DNA of 64,000 bases from an uncultured Bacteroidia bacterium. Lineage in GTDB: Bacteria > Bacteroidota > Bacteroidia > NS11-12g > UBA955. This document shows positions 56,951 through 64,000 of the stretch, in pieces. The translations under genes and the position numbers were made by a program. The stretch is from positions 1,499,595 to 1,563,594 of the forward strand of contig CALSPH010000001.1 in assembly GCA_943788195.1 (NCBI GenBank). Reading direction: 5' to 3'. The notes beneath the pieces are model-generated. The model was not told where the DNA came from and ran no database searches. It saw only the letters and a list, made by a program, of their open reading frames with translations. The stretch's first letter is position 1, and every line of letters starts with the position of its first letter.

Positions 56951-57652
56951 GAGGCCAGACTGTTAGCTACAACAACAAAAACCAGACCACAAGCCGAGTC
57001 CATTTCTTCCAGAAATCTATTGAAATATTTACCATTTGTAGATATGCAAGGGCCCGTATACCGTGTGAATCGTAGACAAGTACTCGAATTGCGATCCGGT
57101 CACATTACATTTTTTGATGATGAAGAAGGTATTCCTACGATTTATACAGAATCGTTAAATCAAATACCAAGTTTCAGCAAAATTACGGACCCAGCAATTC
57201 TTGAACTTATTAAGGCAGAAGCTGAACCGGTTACTTTTGAAAAAAAGGAAAAAATATTTGAGCCAGGAGATACCCCTACCGCTCTGAATATTATCGTATC
57301 GGGCAAAGTTTCATTCTATGAAGAGGGTCAATACCATTTTCACAATGCAATAGGACATAGTGGCCCAGGAGAGTTTTTTGCAGAATCAGGCTTGGGAGTA
57401 GATTCTCCAACCTTTAAACATACAGGAGAGGCTTCTTCAAATGTAGCAACTTATAAAATTGAATATGCAGATGTGATAAGTATTTTGACCGATCCTGCAC
57501 AAGGAGGGAAGTATGATTCGTATCTTGCAGATCATATAGCAGAAGTTAAAGCAACCAAAGATAAAACAAATCGAAAAGGAGAGGCTTTAATTAAAATAGA
57601 TGGCGGTTATCACGCGGATGAGCCTGAAATTTCAAGTACATACGTGGCATAA
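56930..57652 (+). CDS. Family 2B encapsulin shell, N-terminal part with cNMP-binding-type domain (ends at in-frame TAA)
   Basis: 240 residues from ATG 56930; ATG 56918 would add four. Residues 1-55 match the N-arm and first strand of family 2 encapsulins (LLATTTKT, SSRNLLKYLP, GPVYRVNRR). Residues about 95-205 form a CRP-type cyclic-nucleotide-binding domain (FEPGDTPTALNIIVSGKVSF, GPGEFFAESG). The canonical phosphate-contacting Arg of the binding cassette is not evident. The frame ends at TAA 57650-57652, but the same frame continues with homologous shell sequence (DPKPTEY...). The stop falls at EISSTYVA*DPKP, where I recall relatives having an aromatic residue before Asp-Pro. So this is likely the first half of one about 462-residue shell protein. 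Confidence 0.85.
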   Translation: MANFHIYEARLLATTTKTRPQAESISSRNLLKYLPFVDMQGPVYRVNRRQVLELRSGHITFFDDEEGIPTIYTESLNQIPSFSKITDPAILELIKAEAEPVTFEKKEKIFEPGDTPTALNIIVSGKVSFYEEGQYHFHNAIGHSGPGEFFAESGLGVDSPTFKHTGEASSNVATYKIEYADVISILTDPAQGGKYDSYLADHIAEVKATKDKTNRKGEALIKIDGGYHADEPEISSTYVA

Positions 57653-57676
57653 GATCCGAAACCAACAGAATATGAG

Positions 57677-58321
57677 TTGTATACAGGACAAACCATACTT
57701 AAAATTCATACCAAGGTTGCTGATTTATATAATAATCCGCATAATCAAACCGAAGAACAAGTGCGTTTAACTATTGAAGAACTTCAAGAGACGCAGGAGT
57801 ATGAAATGATCAATAATAAGAGTTTTAGATTGCTACATAAAGTGGCCTCATCGCAAAGAATTCATACCCGTAATGGTCCGCCAACACCAGATGATTTAGA
57901 CGAACTTTTATCGAAAAGAAGAAAAACAAAGTATTTATTTGCTCATCCAAAAGCAATTGCTGCATTTCTTCGCGAGTGTACCCGACTTAATATCTACCCT
58001 GATACAGTTGATTTGGATGGTAGACAAGTTATTTCATGGAGAGGATGTCCTTTATTATCATGCAACAAAATTCCAATTGTAGACGGACATACTTCCATCA
58101 TAGCAATGCGTGTAGGAGAAGAAGATCAAGGAGTAGTAGGGTTGCATCAAACTGGTATACCTGAAGAGGTTCAACCTAGTCTTTCTGTGCGATATATGGG
58201 CATCAATGAAAAGGCAATCATTTCATATTTAATTACCAATTATTACTCAGTTGCTATTTTAGTACCTGATACGTTGGGTGTATTGGATAATGTGGAGGTT
58301 GGCGCTCACGATCTAGATTAA
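57677..58321 (+). CDS. Family 2B encapsulin shell, C-terminal part (HK97-fold P and A domains)
   Basis: The coding sequence continues in the same frame from 57653; TTG 57677 is the first standard start after the TAA and gives 214 residues. The sequence matches the family 2 shell core: KIHTKVADLYNNPHNQTEEQ, EMINNKSFRLLHK, RNGPPTPDDLDELL, FAHPKAIAAFLRECTR, VVGLHQTGIPEEVQPSLSVR. Alone it lacks the N-arm and first E-loop strand, so it could form a shell only with the upstream half, through readthrough or by associating with it. No clear ribosome-binding site precedes the TTG. The terpene cyclase follows 15 bases later. Confidence 0.85.
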   Translation: MYTGQTILKIHTKVADLYNNPHNQTEEQVRLTIEELQETQEYEMINNKSFRLLHKVASSQRIHTRNGPPTPDDLDELLSKRRKTKYLFAHPKAIAAFLRECTRLNIYPDTVDLDGRQVISWRGCPLLSCNKIPIVDGHTSIIAMRVGEEDQGVVGLHQTGIPEEVQPSLSVRYMGINEKAIISYLITNYYSVAILVPDTLGVLDNVEVGAHDLD

Positions 58322-58336
58322 TAGATAACTATTCTT

Positions 58337-59410
58337 ATGCAAGAAAAATTGGCTAAAAGCCTTAACTTATTGAATAGTGTGATTTCGGGTGGACCTACTG
58401 GTCTTGGCACAAAATCATTTAAGATTGCCTCTGCGATGAAAGGTTCTCACTATGACTCAGATACGGAGTTAAGAGGTCGTCCTGCATATCGAAATGATCC
58501 TGCTCTTGGAAAAGAGTTGAATGATCGTTTGATGGTATGGGCAGAAAGCATTGGATTGTATAAAGGGCATATTGACTATTTAAGGAAATGTGATTTTGGC
58601 GGTTACGTAATGCTAACGCATGCGTTTTCGTATGATCGAGAACGTCTGTTCCTTGCAGGTCAATCTATGGTTGCCCTTTTTGCGCTGGATGATTATTTTG
58701 TTGATGACCATCGGAATGGAGCTCCATTAGAAGATGTACCTAGAAATCTTTCCTTATGCATGACTGCTTTGGATGACCCTCATTCAACTCCGCTCTATGA
58801 AAGTCAGACGCAAGAGCACATGCAGTCAAATCCAGTTTTTGTATCACTTCAACATTATATACAAAATACGATTAAATTAGGCACACCAAAACAAGTTGCA
58901 AGAGTGCGTCATGAAGATATGGCTTTGTTTGTGTCCATGTGTCATGAATCACATTGGCGCATTAATAAACATATTGCACCCGTCTGGGAGTATTTAAGTT
59001 GTAGACAACCCAATGGGTTTACAGCCTGTTTGGCTTTAATCGATGTAGTGGATGGCTATGAATTGCCTCATAATATCTATTCTTTGCCAGCGGTGAGAAG
59101 GATTGTCAAAATTGCAGGGTTGGTAACTGTTATGGTAAACGATTTAGTTTCCAAAGAAAAGGAAATTGAAGCTGCAGTTCATCAGTTTGGTATTGTAGAA
59201 GCTTTACAAAAAGAGCATGGAATTTCATTTGAAGAGGCACACAAAATGGGTGTACGATTCCATAATGATCTCATGCAAATATTCGAAGATGAATCAAGAG
59301 AATTGTCTGTTTTTGCAACTCCTGAATTGAGAAGATTTCTGATTGGCTTAGAAGCATGGGTTGCTGGCAGTAGAGTCTGGCATCAAACCAGCGAAAGATA
59401 CCAAGACTAA
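58337..59410 (+). CDS. Encapsulin-associated terpene cyclase, 2-methylisoborneol-synthase-like
   Basis: Class I terpene synthase of 357 residues. The Asp-rich motif is DDYFVDD (118-124) and the NSE triad is NDLVSKEKE (268-276). VWEYL, DGYELP and WHQTSERY agree with bacterial 2-MIB synthases. Residues 1-45 are a poorly structured leader with GPTGLGT at 19-25. This closely resembles the GPTG-x-GT segment before the catalytic domain in Streptomyces 2-MIB synthases, and I infer it is the shell-targeting part. No GPP C-methyltransferase is visible nearby, so the product may be another monoterpenoid. It is directly downstream of the shell gene. Confidence 0.9.
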   Translation: MQEKLAKSLNLLNSVISGGPTGLGTKSFKIASAMKGSHYDSDTELRGRPAYRNDPALGKELNDRLMVWAESIGLYKGHIDYLRKCDFGGYVMLTHAFSYDRERLFLAGQSMVALFALDDYFVDDHRNGAPLEDVPRNLSLCMTALDDPHSTPLYESQTQEHMQSNPVFVSLQHYIQNTIKLGTPKQVARVRHEDMALFVSMCHESHWRINKHIAPVWEYLSCRQPNGFTACLALIDVVDGYELPHNIYSLPAVRRIVKIAGLVTVMVNDLVSKEKEIEAAVHQFGIVEALQKEHGISFEEAHKMGVRFHNDLMQIFEDESRELSVFATPELRRFLIGLEAWVAGSRVWHQTSERYQD

Positions 59411-59525
59411 TAAAAAGCGAGCAGCTCCAGCACCACCTGGAACTACTCTGACTGTTTCCTGAGGAAGGGTGAACTTCCGATATACGGATCCAGCTTGCCG
59501 CAAATGTAAGTTAATAAATGACAGT

Positions 59526-59561
59526 AAAAAAAGGAGCGCATGATTCATGCGCTCCTTTTTT
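59526..59561. terminator. Strong bidirectional terminator
   Basis: Stem GGAGCGCATGA / TCATGCGCTCC with almost no loop, flanked by A and T runs that extend the pairing and serve as U tracts on both strands. It ends the terpene cyclase operon and the convergent T9SS gene. Confidence 0.9.
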
Positions 59562-59581
59562 ATTTCTAGTGTTTATACAGT

Positions 59582-60844
59582 CTACAGTTTCGTAAACTTA
59601 ATAATTCCTTTCACCTTGCCATCGCTGATGAAACGTACAATGTACATTCCTTTTGCTAAACTACTCACATTCAATTGGCTTTCTTGAGCGCCTTCTAATG
59701 CTTGGGTTAGAAGAGCTTTACCAGAGAGATCTATTACTTCTATGCTGTTATCATGGTTTCCTTGCATATTGAAGTTAATATTAACCAAGTCTGAACTTGG
59801 GTTAGGATACAATACAAAGTAGGTAAGTTTAGCTTCTAAGTCATTGATTCTAACTTTGTCACAATCTGGCAAATAAACACAAATATCTGACCAGCAAACA
59901 TGCCCACCACCATTCAGTACTACTCTAAAGCAAATAATCGAATCTCGCGCACCGGTATCGGTAAATTGAATCGCAATTGTACTTATTCCAGGAGTTACCG
60001 TTGCTGGACTGATAGTGCCGAATACACCACCCACAATATCCATTACATTTACTGATGCAGTTGCACCCGTGGTATTGTTTATGGTTATCTCCAAACTATA
60101 CGTTTGTTCTCCTTGAATTTTATCTCTACAATGTGCGCAAATGCCCAATATTGGAAGCTTACAGGAGTCTTCAGGACAAGGCTCAAATTGAGTTGTAAAA
60201 GTGTCTCTGCAACTCATCATGTTTGCCGAATCAAAGAAATTGAAATAGCCTAGGAAGGGTTCTCCATGGGTAGGTAAATCTGTGTAGGTAAAGCAAATGA
60301 AGTTAGATCCATTGTTTACCACTACACTAGATGGAGTGATAATATTTCCAGGACTTCCAACTGTGAGGGTAGAACCGTTAGAACCGCCCCAAACAATAGT
60401 CATACAGAATTCGTATATCGGATTACCTGCACCATCATAGCCTAGACAATCCGTGCTTTTCATGGTGATGTCACTTTCACAATCACCCTCACAACTAGGC
60501 AATTCTTGACAAATGGTGGTGTCGCATACTACATTCATGAAATCTAATGTAATGGTAAAGCAAACCGTATCATCTGCAGGGAATATATCTGTGAATGTGG
60601 CTGTAATGGTATTTAAACCTGATGCTAATGAAGTAGGGGTGATACCCGAAACCACACCATGCGGACTGGTAATATTGATATTTGCTCCTGCTCCAAGTGT
60701 ATTGTCTACCGTAAACATTAAGGTATACGTTTGCTCCCCAGCAGGATCAATCGGACCGCAATCAATATGAACACGGGTATCCAAGTTACATCCACAACTG
60801 ATAAAATTGAATATCAATATCTTCCGAAGTATCTGTACAACCAT
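59582..60844 (-). CDS. Giant secreted PKD/Ig-like protein, fragment 5 of 5 with T9SS type A sorting domain
   Basis: 420 residues, the C-terminal piece. Repeated beta modules with paired Cys (ITSPHGVVSGITPTSL, PTSLASGLNTITATF) are followed by the type A secretion signal: YPNPSSDLVNINFN, VIDLSGKALL, LAKGMYIVRF. This signal is cleaved and the protein exported by the type IX system. The annotated start is not real: the frame joins fragment 4 through a +1 in a run of four T (60803-60806 on the minus strand). Confidence 0.85.
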   Translation of the reverse strand: MVVQILRKILIFNFISCGCNLDTRVHIDCGPIDPAGEQTYTLMFTVDNTLGAGANINITSPHGVVSGITPTSLASGLNTITATFTDIFPADDTVCFTITLDFMNVVCDTTICQELPSCEGDCESDITMKSTDCLGYDGAGNPIYEFCMTIVWGGSNGSTLTVGSPGNIITPSSVVVNNGSNFICFTYTDLPTHGEPFLGYFNFFDSANMMSCRDTFTTQFEPCPEDSCKLPILGICAHCRDKIQGEQTYSLEITINNTTGATASVNVMDIVGGVFGTISPATVTPGISTIAIQFTDTGARDSIICFRVVLNGGGHVCWSDICVYLPDCDKVRINDLEAKLTYFVLYPNPSSDLVNINFNMQGNHDNSIEVIDLSGKALLTQALEGAQESQLNVSSLAKGMYIVRFISDGKVKGIIKFTKL

Positions 60845-61568
60845 AGCCAGTGCTGATCACTAAGTTATAGATGCCACTTTGGTACAATGGAATGTTGAGT
60901 GAATCGCCAATCGCACCTGCAATAGGGTTGCCATTATATAACCATTGATAGCTCGCATAGCCAGTTGGGCCTGACCATGTTAATTGGGTTACCGTATCAC
61001 ATATTTCGTAACAACCAGTTAATAAACCACAAAAATCAGGTAAAGGGTGAATGGTAACTGAAGAGGTAGCTTGGCATGAATTACTATCCACAACCGTATA
61101 GCGATACCAGCCTGGAAGTGAAGTAAACAATGAATCATCCGTATGTCCTGTGCTCCAATAATCTTCTAAAATATTTGTGGAAGTGCTGTTGCCATCCAAC
61201 AGGTGAAGAGGCCCTTCACACATTGTTCCTGAATATGCAATGGATACATTTGGCAAACCAAAGGTGGTAATAATCACCGTGTCGTATCCGATACATCCTT
61301 CTGGTGATTCAACCGTTACATATAACGTGTCTGTGCCTACTGCGTTTCCTGAATAGCCAAAGTTATTTGCAGTTAGCCATGGAGTTGAAGCTCCATTTAG
61401 GCTCCATTCTACTTGATATCCACCGGGTGAACTACTTGGATAGTTAATTACATAATTTACGAAGTCTCCCAGGCAAATATCAATATCTCCATTAATAATG
61501 GGAGAAGGTTTTGGGTTTACTTGAACATTGACAATGTTTGATTTAGTTCTGCATCCATACTGATCCAA
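60786..61568 (-). CDS. PKD/Ig-like T9SS protein, fragment 4 of 5
   Basis: 260 residues of PKD/SprB-like and Ig-like repeats (YGCRTKSNIVNVQVNPKPS, SYQWLYNGNPIAGAIGDSL). Upstream it joins fragment 3 through one extra G in a four-base G run (minus strand, 61588-61591); removing it gives TGDYYLNILDQYGCRT continuously. Downstream it joins fragment 5 by one extra T. Confidence 0.8.
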   Translation of the reverse strand: MDQYGCRTKSNIVNVQVNPKPSPIINGDIDICLGDFVNYVINYPSSSPGGYQVEWSLNGASTPWLTANNFGYSGNAVGTDTLYVTVESPEGCIGYDTVIITTFGLPNVSIAYSGTMCEGPLHLLDGNSTSTNILEDYWSTGHTDDSLFTSLPGWYRYTVVDSNSCQATSSVTIHPLPDFCGLLTGCYEICDTVTQLTWSGPTGYASYQWLYNGNPIAGAIGDSLNIPLYQSGIYNLVISTGYGCTDTSEDIDIQFYQLWM

Positions 61569-61584
61569 AATATTCAGGTAATAA

Positions 61585-62577
61585 TCACCCCGTATAATAT
61601 GCCGCGCTATTTACATCCAGGTCTAAGTTATTCCACAGATATTCATAGACAGGATAACCACCCGTTACAGTACTTGTAAGAATTGAGCTATCCCCATCGC
61701 AAATGCTACTTGGTAATGCAGTTACACTCGCAGAAAGGGTATTAGGTAACACAGTAATCGTATCTCTAAAGCTATTTGTACAACCAAAGCTATTGGTAAG
61801 CGTTAAAACAACGGTATAGTCATTTGCAATGTCCCATGCTTTGTTTGGGCTGTATATTAATGAGCTCGAGCCATCGTCAAAGTCCCAATTGGCATTTACA
61901 CCTGTGCCAGTTGATGTATTAGTAATTGCTATTGCAACATCTTCACATATACTATCGGGTATGATAAACGATGCCGAAGGTGGAGTAGGTATGATATAGG
62001 TTTTGGTTATTTCACAATTTCCGTCCACAATTAAAGTAATGGTATGGGTGCCAGGTGGTAAGGTTAAAACCGGATCCGCGGATGTACTTACATTTGACCC
62101 GTTGATTTGCCATTGATAGCTAGGCGCGGGGAAGCCAGTTAAAATTTTGGTCTCATTATACATTTGTAGCCTTACAGAATCAAGGCCATCTTCACAAAAC
62201 AAAGAATCTGCAAAACCAGGCTTGTACTTGATGGTATCCACTTTCATAATACAAATGATGCAAGTATCTGTAGGAGGTAATTGGTCATTCGGAACTTTAA
62301 AGCACATTTCAACGCGATAATACCCGGGTTCTGTAAATGTGTGCGTTACATTACTTCCTGAAGCGGTCGAGGCGTTAAATGGATCATCAAAATCCCAAGT
62401 GGGACCAAAGGCAAGTCCAGTTAAATTAGCCACAAAACTGTCGCTGTTGCAGCCGATATTAAACTTGTCAAAATCTGCGGTGTAATTGTTGCTGGGCCTG
62501 CAACCTGTTATGCAAGCTGTGTCAATGGCAATTACATTACTGGTATCTTTACAACCGTAGCTGTTGGTTCCAATCAC
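61585..62577 (-). CDS. PKD/Ig-like T9SS protein, fragment 3 of 5
   Basis: 330 residues with two clear PKD domains (PTWDFDDPFNASTASGSN, NANWDFDDGSSSLIYSPN) and paired Cys. Its frame is the same as fragments 1 and 2. The real start of this piece is the codon after the in-frame TGA at 62674-62676. Confidence 0.8.
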   Translation of the reverse strand: MIGTNSYGCKDTSNVIAIDTACITGCRPSNNYTADFDKFNIGCNSDSFVANLTGLAFGPTWDFDDPFNASTASGSNVTHTFTEPGYYRVEMCFKVPNDQLPPTDTCIICIMKVDTIKYKPGFADSLFCEDGLDSVRLQMYNETKILTGFPAPSYQWQINGSNVSTSADPVLTLPPGTHTITLIVDGNCEITKTYIIPTPPSASFIIPDSICEDVAIAITNTSTGTGVNANWDFDDGSSSLIYSPNKAWDIANDYTVVLTLTNSFGCTNSFRDTITVLPNTLSASVTALPSSICDGDSSILTSTVTGGYPVYEYLWNNLDLDVNSAAYYTG

Positions 62578-62673
62578 AAAATATCCGCCAATTGTGCTAC
62601 TGCTATATGATGATCCAGTAGTTAAGAAGGTGCTAGGAGCTCTGTACCAATCATAATCAGTTCCGCTTGCCGG

Positions 62674-63123
62674 TCAGGCGACATACATATTCACAGTACC
62701 CACTGTACCACAAAAAATATTTGGATCAGGGGTACTAATCGTGATATTTGGTCGAGGGTGAACCATTATATTAGCAAAATTAGAAACGGTATCACCACAA
62801 GTGGTATAAGTTGCAGTTAAGGTTACTGTATAATTGCCAGGAGCAACATATGAATGACTCACGGTGCTGCCTGTTGCAGTAGCTCCATCCCCAAAACTCC
62901 ACATAAATGTGGCACCTGTCGTTGTGGTGCTCATTGTAACGGTTTCATCTTCACAAACAGGAGAGGGTACAGCCATGTTTGGGGCTGGAGAAGTGCTTAA
63001 GTCAACATTTAATGTAGACGTGATGGTATTTCCACAAACTTCCCGAACTAAAACAACGGTAGCAATTCCTGCATAATTATTCCATTCGACAACTATATTG
63101 TCTGAGCCTTGTCCACTTATCAC
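62674..63123 (-). CDS. PKD-domain T9SS protein, fragment 2 of 5
   Basis: 149 residues in the given span, with a canonical PKD domain (FMWSFGDGATATGSTVSHSY). The frame is open from just after the TGA at 63220-63222 to the TGA at 62674-62676. The second TGA replaces a residue in YVA*PASG, where Gly would fit. Confidence 0.8.
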   Translation of the reverse strand: MISGQGSDNIVVEWNNYAGIATVVLVREVCGNTITSTLNVDLSTSPAPNMAVPSPVCEDETVTMSTTTTGATFMWSFGDGATATGSTVSHSYVAPGNYTVTLTATYTTCGDTVSNFANIMVHPRPNITISTPDPNIFCGTVGTVNMYVA

Positions 63124-63219
63124 GCTGCCTGCTGTTGCAGGAGCTATTGACCATGTAAAATTGTCGCCAGGGTCAGATACACTGTAAGATTCAGTGGTAT
63201 TTGCACACGCTGTTATGGG

Positions 63220-64000
63220 TCAGCTGATAACTGAAGGACTCAGAGGTAAAATACTATTCACTACTTGAGTTATTGAAGCAGACTTGCAACCCGTAACAGG
63301 ATCTTGTTGCCGAATGGTAATGCTATATGTTGGGCCAGGGCCCCATAAAATACTAGCACTTGGACCAACAGTTGTAAGTGGTGTTCCTCCGGTAATATTC
63401 CAAACTAAAGTATTTGAAGATGGACTGTATACCCCAAGGTATTCATGAGCACTATTCGGACAAACCAATAAATCACCCAATACTGTATCTGGCGGATTGG
63501 GGATTGGGTTTACTTTAAGAAATGTACTTTGAGGGGCATTGCAATAATTATTATCTAAATCTACTGCTGTTATAGTAAATAAACCTGGACCCCAAACCCA
63601 CGTTGGTTGGAATTGAGAAGTAGTTGGTAATGTAACTGTAGTATAGGTAGGCGAGCCTCCAGCACCAGTAATGGTCCAAGTAATATTGCCTGTTGCAGGT
63701 TTAGTAAAATGGTTTCCATTTAATAAGGTATTATCGCAAATTTTTGCAGGGAATACCAAGGTAAATTCAGGTCTTTGGTATATGGTTAATTCGGCAGTTC
63801 CTCCGCAACTTAGTGCAGGATTGGCACCTGGTACTGTTTTGCAGTAATCAACGTTAATCACTCCACTATCGAAATCGAAATCATAAAAACAAATATTGAG
63901 GATATGTTTATCAATGGTATCTGAAGTAACAGTAACACCTGCGGGTGCATGCCAAACAATGCTATCAATAGGGATGTCACAACTTATTTTGTATTGCACA
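63220..64000 (-). CDS. PKD/Ig-like T9SS protein, fragment 1 of 5 (continues past window)
   Basis: The frame runs off the right edge. It holds Ig-like repeats with WNITGGTPL and WTITGAGGSPT patterns typical of gliding-type adhesins. It ends at TGA 63220-63222 in SPSVIS*PITACANT, where relatives of this repeat usually have Gly-Pro. The 5' end and signal peptide are outside the window. Confidence 0.75.
   Translation of the reverse strand, partial: VQYKISCDIPIDSIVWHAPAGVTVTSDTIDKHILNICFYDFDFDSGVINVDYCKTVPGANPALSCGGTAELTIYQRPEFTLVFPAKICDNTLLNGNHFTKPATGNITWTITGAGGSPTYTTVTLPTTSQFQPTWVWGPGLFTITAVDLDNNYCNAPQSTFLKVNPIPNPPDTVLGDLLVCPNSAHEYLGVYSPSSNTLVWNITGGTPLTTVGPSASILWGPGPTYSITIRQQDPVTGCKSASITQVVNSILPLSPSVIS

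Noticed and set aside
59582..64000. Genome-wide recoding of UGA to glycine
   Set aside because: Several intact genes in the window use TGA as their natural stop with sensible C-termini, so recoding of the whole genome does not fit.
1..64000. CRISPR arrays, tRNA/rRNA genes, insertion sequences, prophage, defence systems
   Set aside because: I found no regularly spaced repeats, RNA cloverleaf or rRNA sequence, transposase or integrase motifs, or restriction or toxin-antitoxin genes.

Overview
The window comes from an AT-rich Bacteroidota genome, most likely close to Flavobacteriales. The evidence is a lipid-anchored TamL (a Bacteroidota variant of TamA), a type A T9SS C-terminal sorting domain, SusC/OMP-type TonB-dependent barrels, a long SecA with a zinc tail, ClpC, and a recurring TAnnTTTG -7 promoter element. 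Clear Shine-Dalgarno sites are rare. Several genes start with GTG or TTG.

Layout. 0-7 kb: partial HmuY-like secreted protein, ferredoxin plus NlpC/P60 hydrolase, M48 lipoprotein protease, tamL, and divergently an rRNA methylase plus FAD oxidoreductase. 7-17 kb (minus strand): acpP-fabF-rnc, then parE, a TonB receptor, parC and a GH16 hydrolase. 17-25.6 kb (plus): an OMP receptor followed by a tight operon of HAD phosphatase, a membrane glycosyltransferase fused to a uridine-kinase-like domain, a class II aldolase, a tandem nucleotidyltransferase and a PH-domain membrane protein. This looks like an uncharacterised route to an activated sugar or polyol and its transfer. 25.6-49 kb is mostly housekeeping: rqcH-map-zinc ribbon, DEAD helicase-rimB-rimK, dnaB, clpC-prenyl synthase-ABC exporter, purD, and secA-SPOR-alkaline phosphatase-sppA. 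49-55.3 kb is a MarR-regulated RND efflux operon.

55.8-59.4 kb is the most notable part. A membrane class III adenylate cyclase diverges from a family 2B encapsulin shell gene, which carries a cyclic-nucleotide-binding-type domain. A terpene cyclase resembling 2-methylisoborneol synthase follows, with a GPTGLGT segment near its N-terminus that matches a motif I recall in encapsulated 2-MIB synthases. The layout suggests a terpenoid-making protein nanocompartment with a nearby cAMP source. The shell reading frame is interrupted by one in-frame TAA, so the shell is a readthrough product, a split protein, a dying gene or a sequence error.

59.6-64 kb (minus) holds the 3' part of a giant PKD/Ig-like T9SS-secreted protein. 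It is broken by two in-frame TGA codons, both where Gly would be expected, and two single-base homopolymer frameshifts. I saw no rRNA, tRNA, CRISPR array, insertion sequence or phage in the window.
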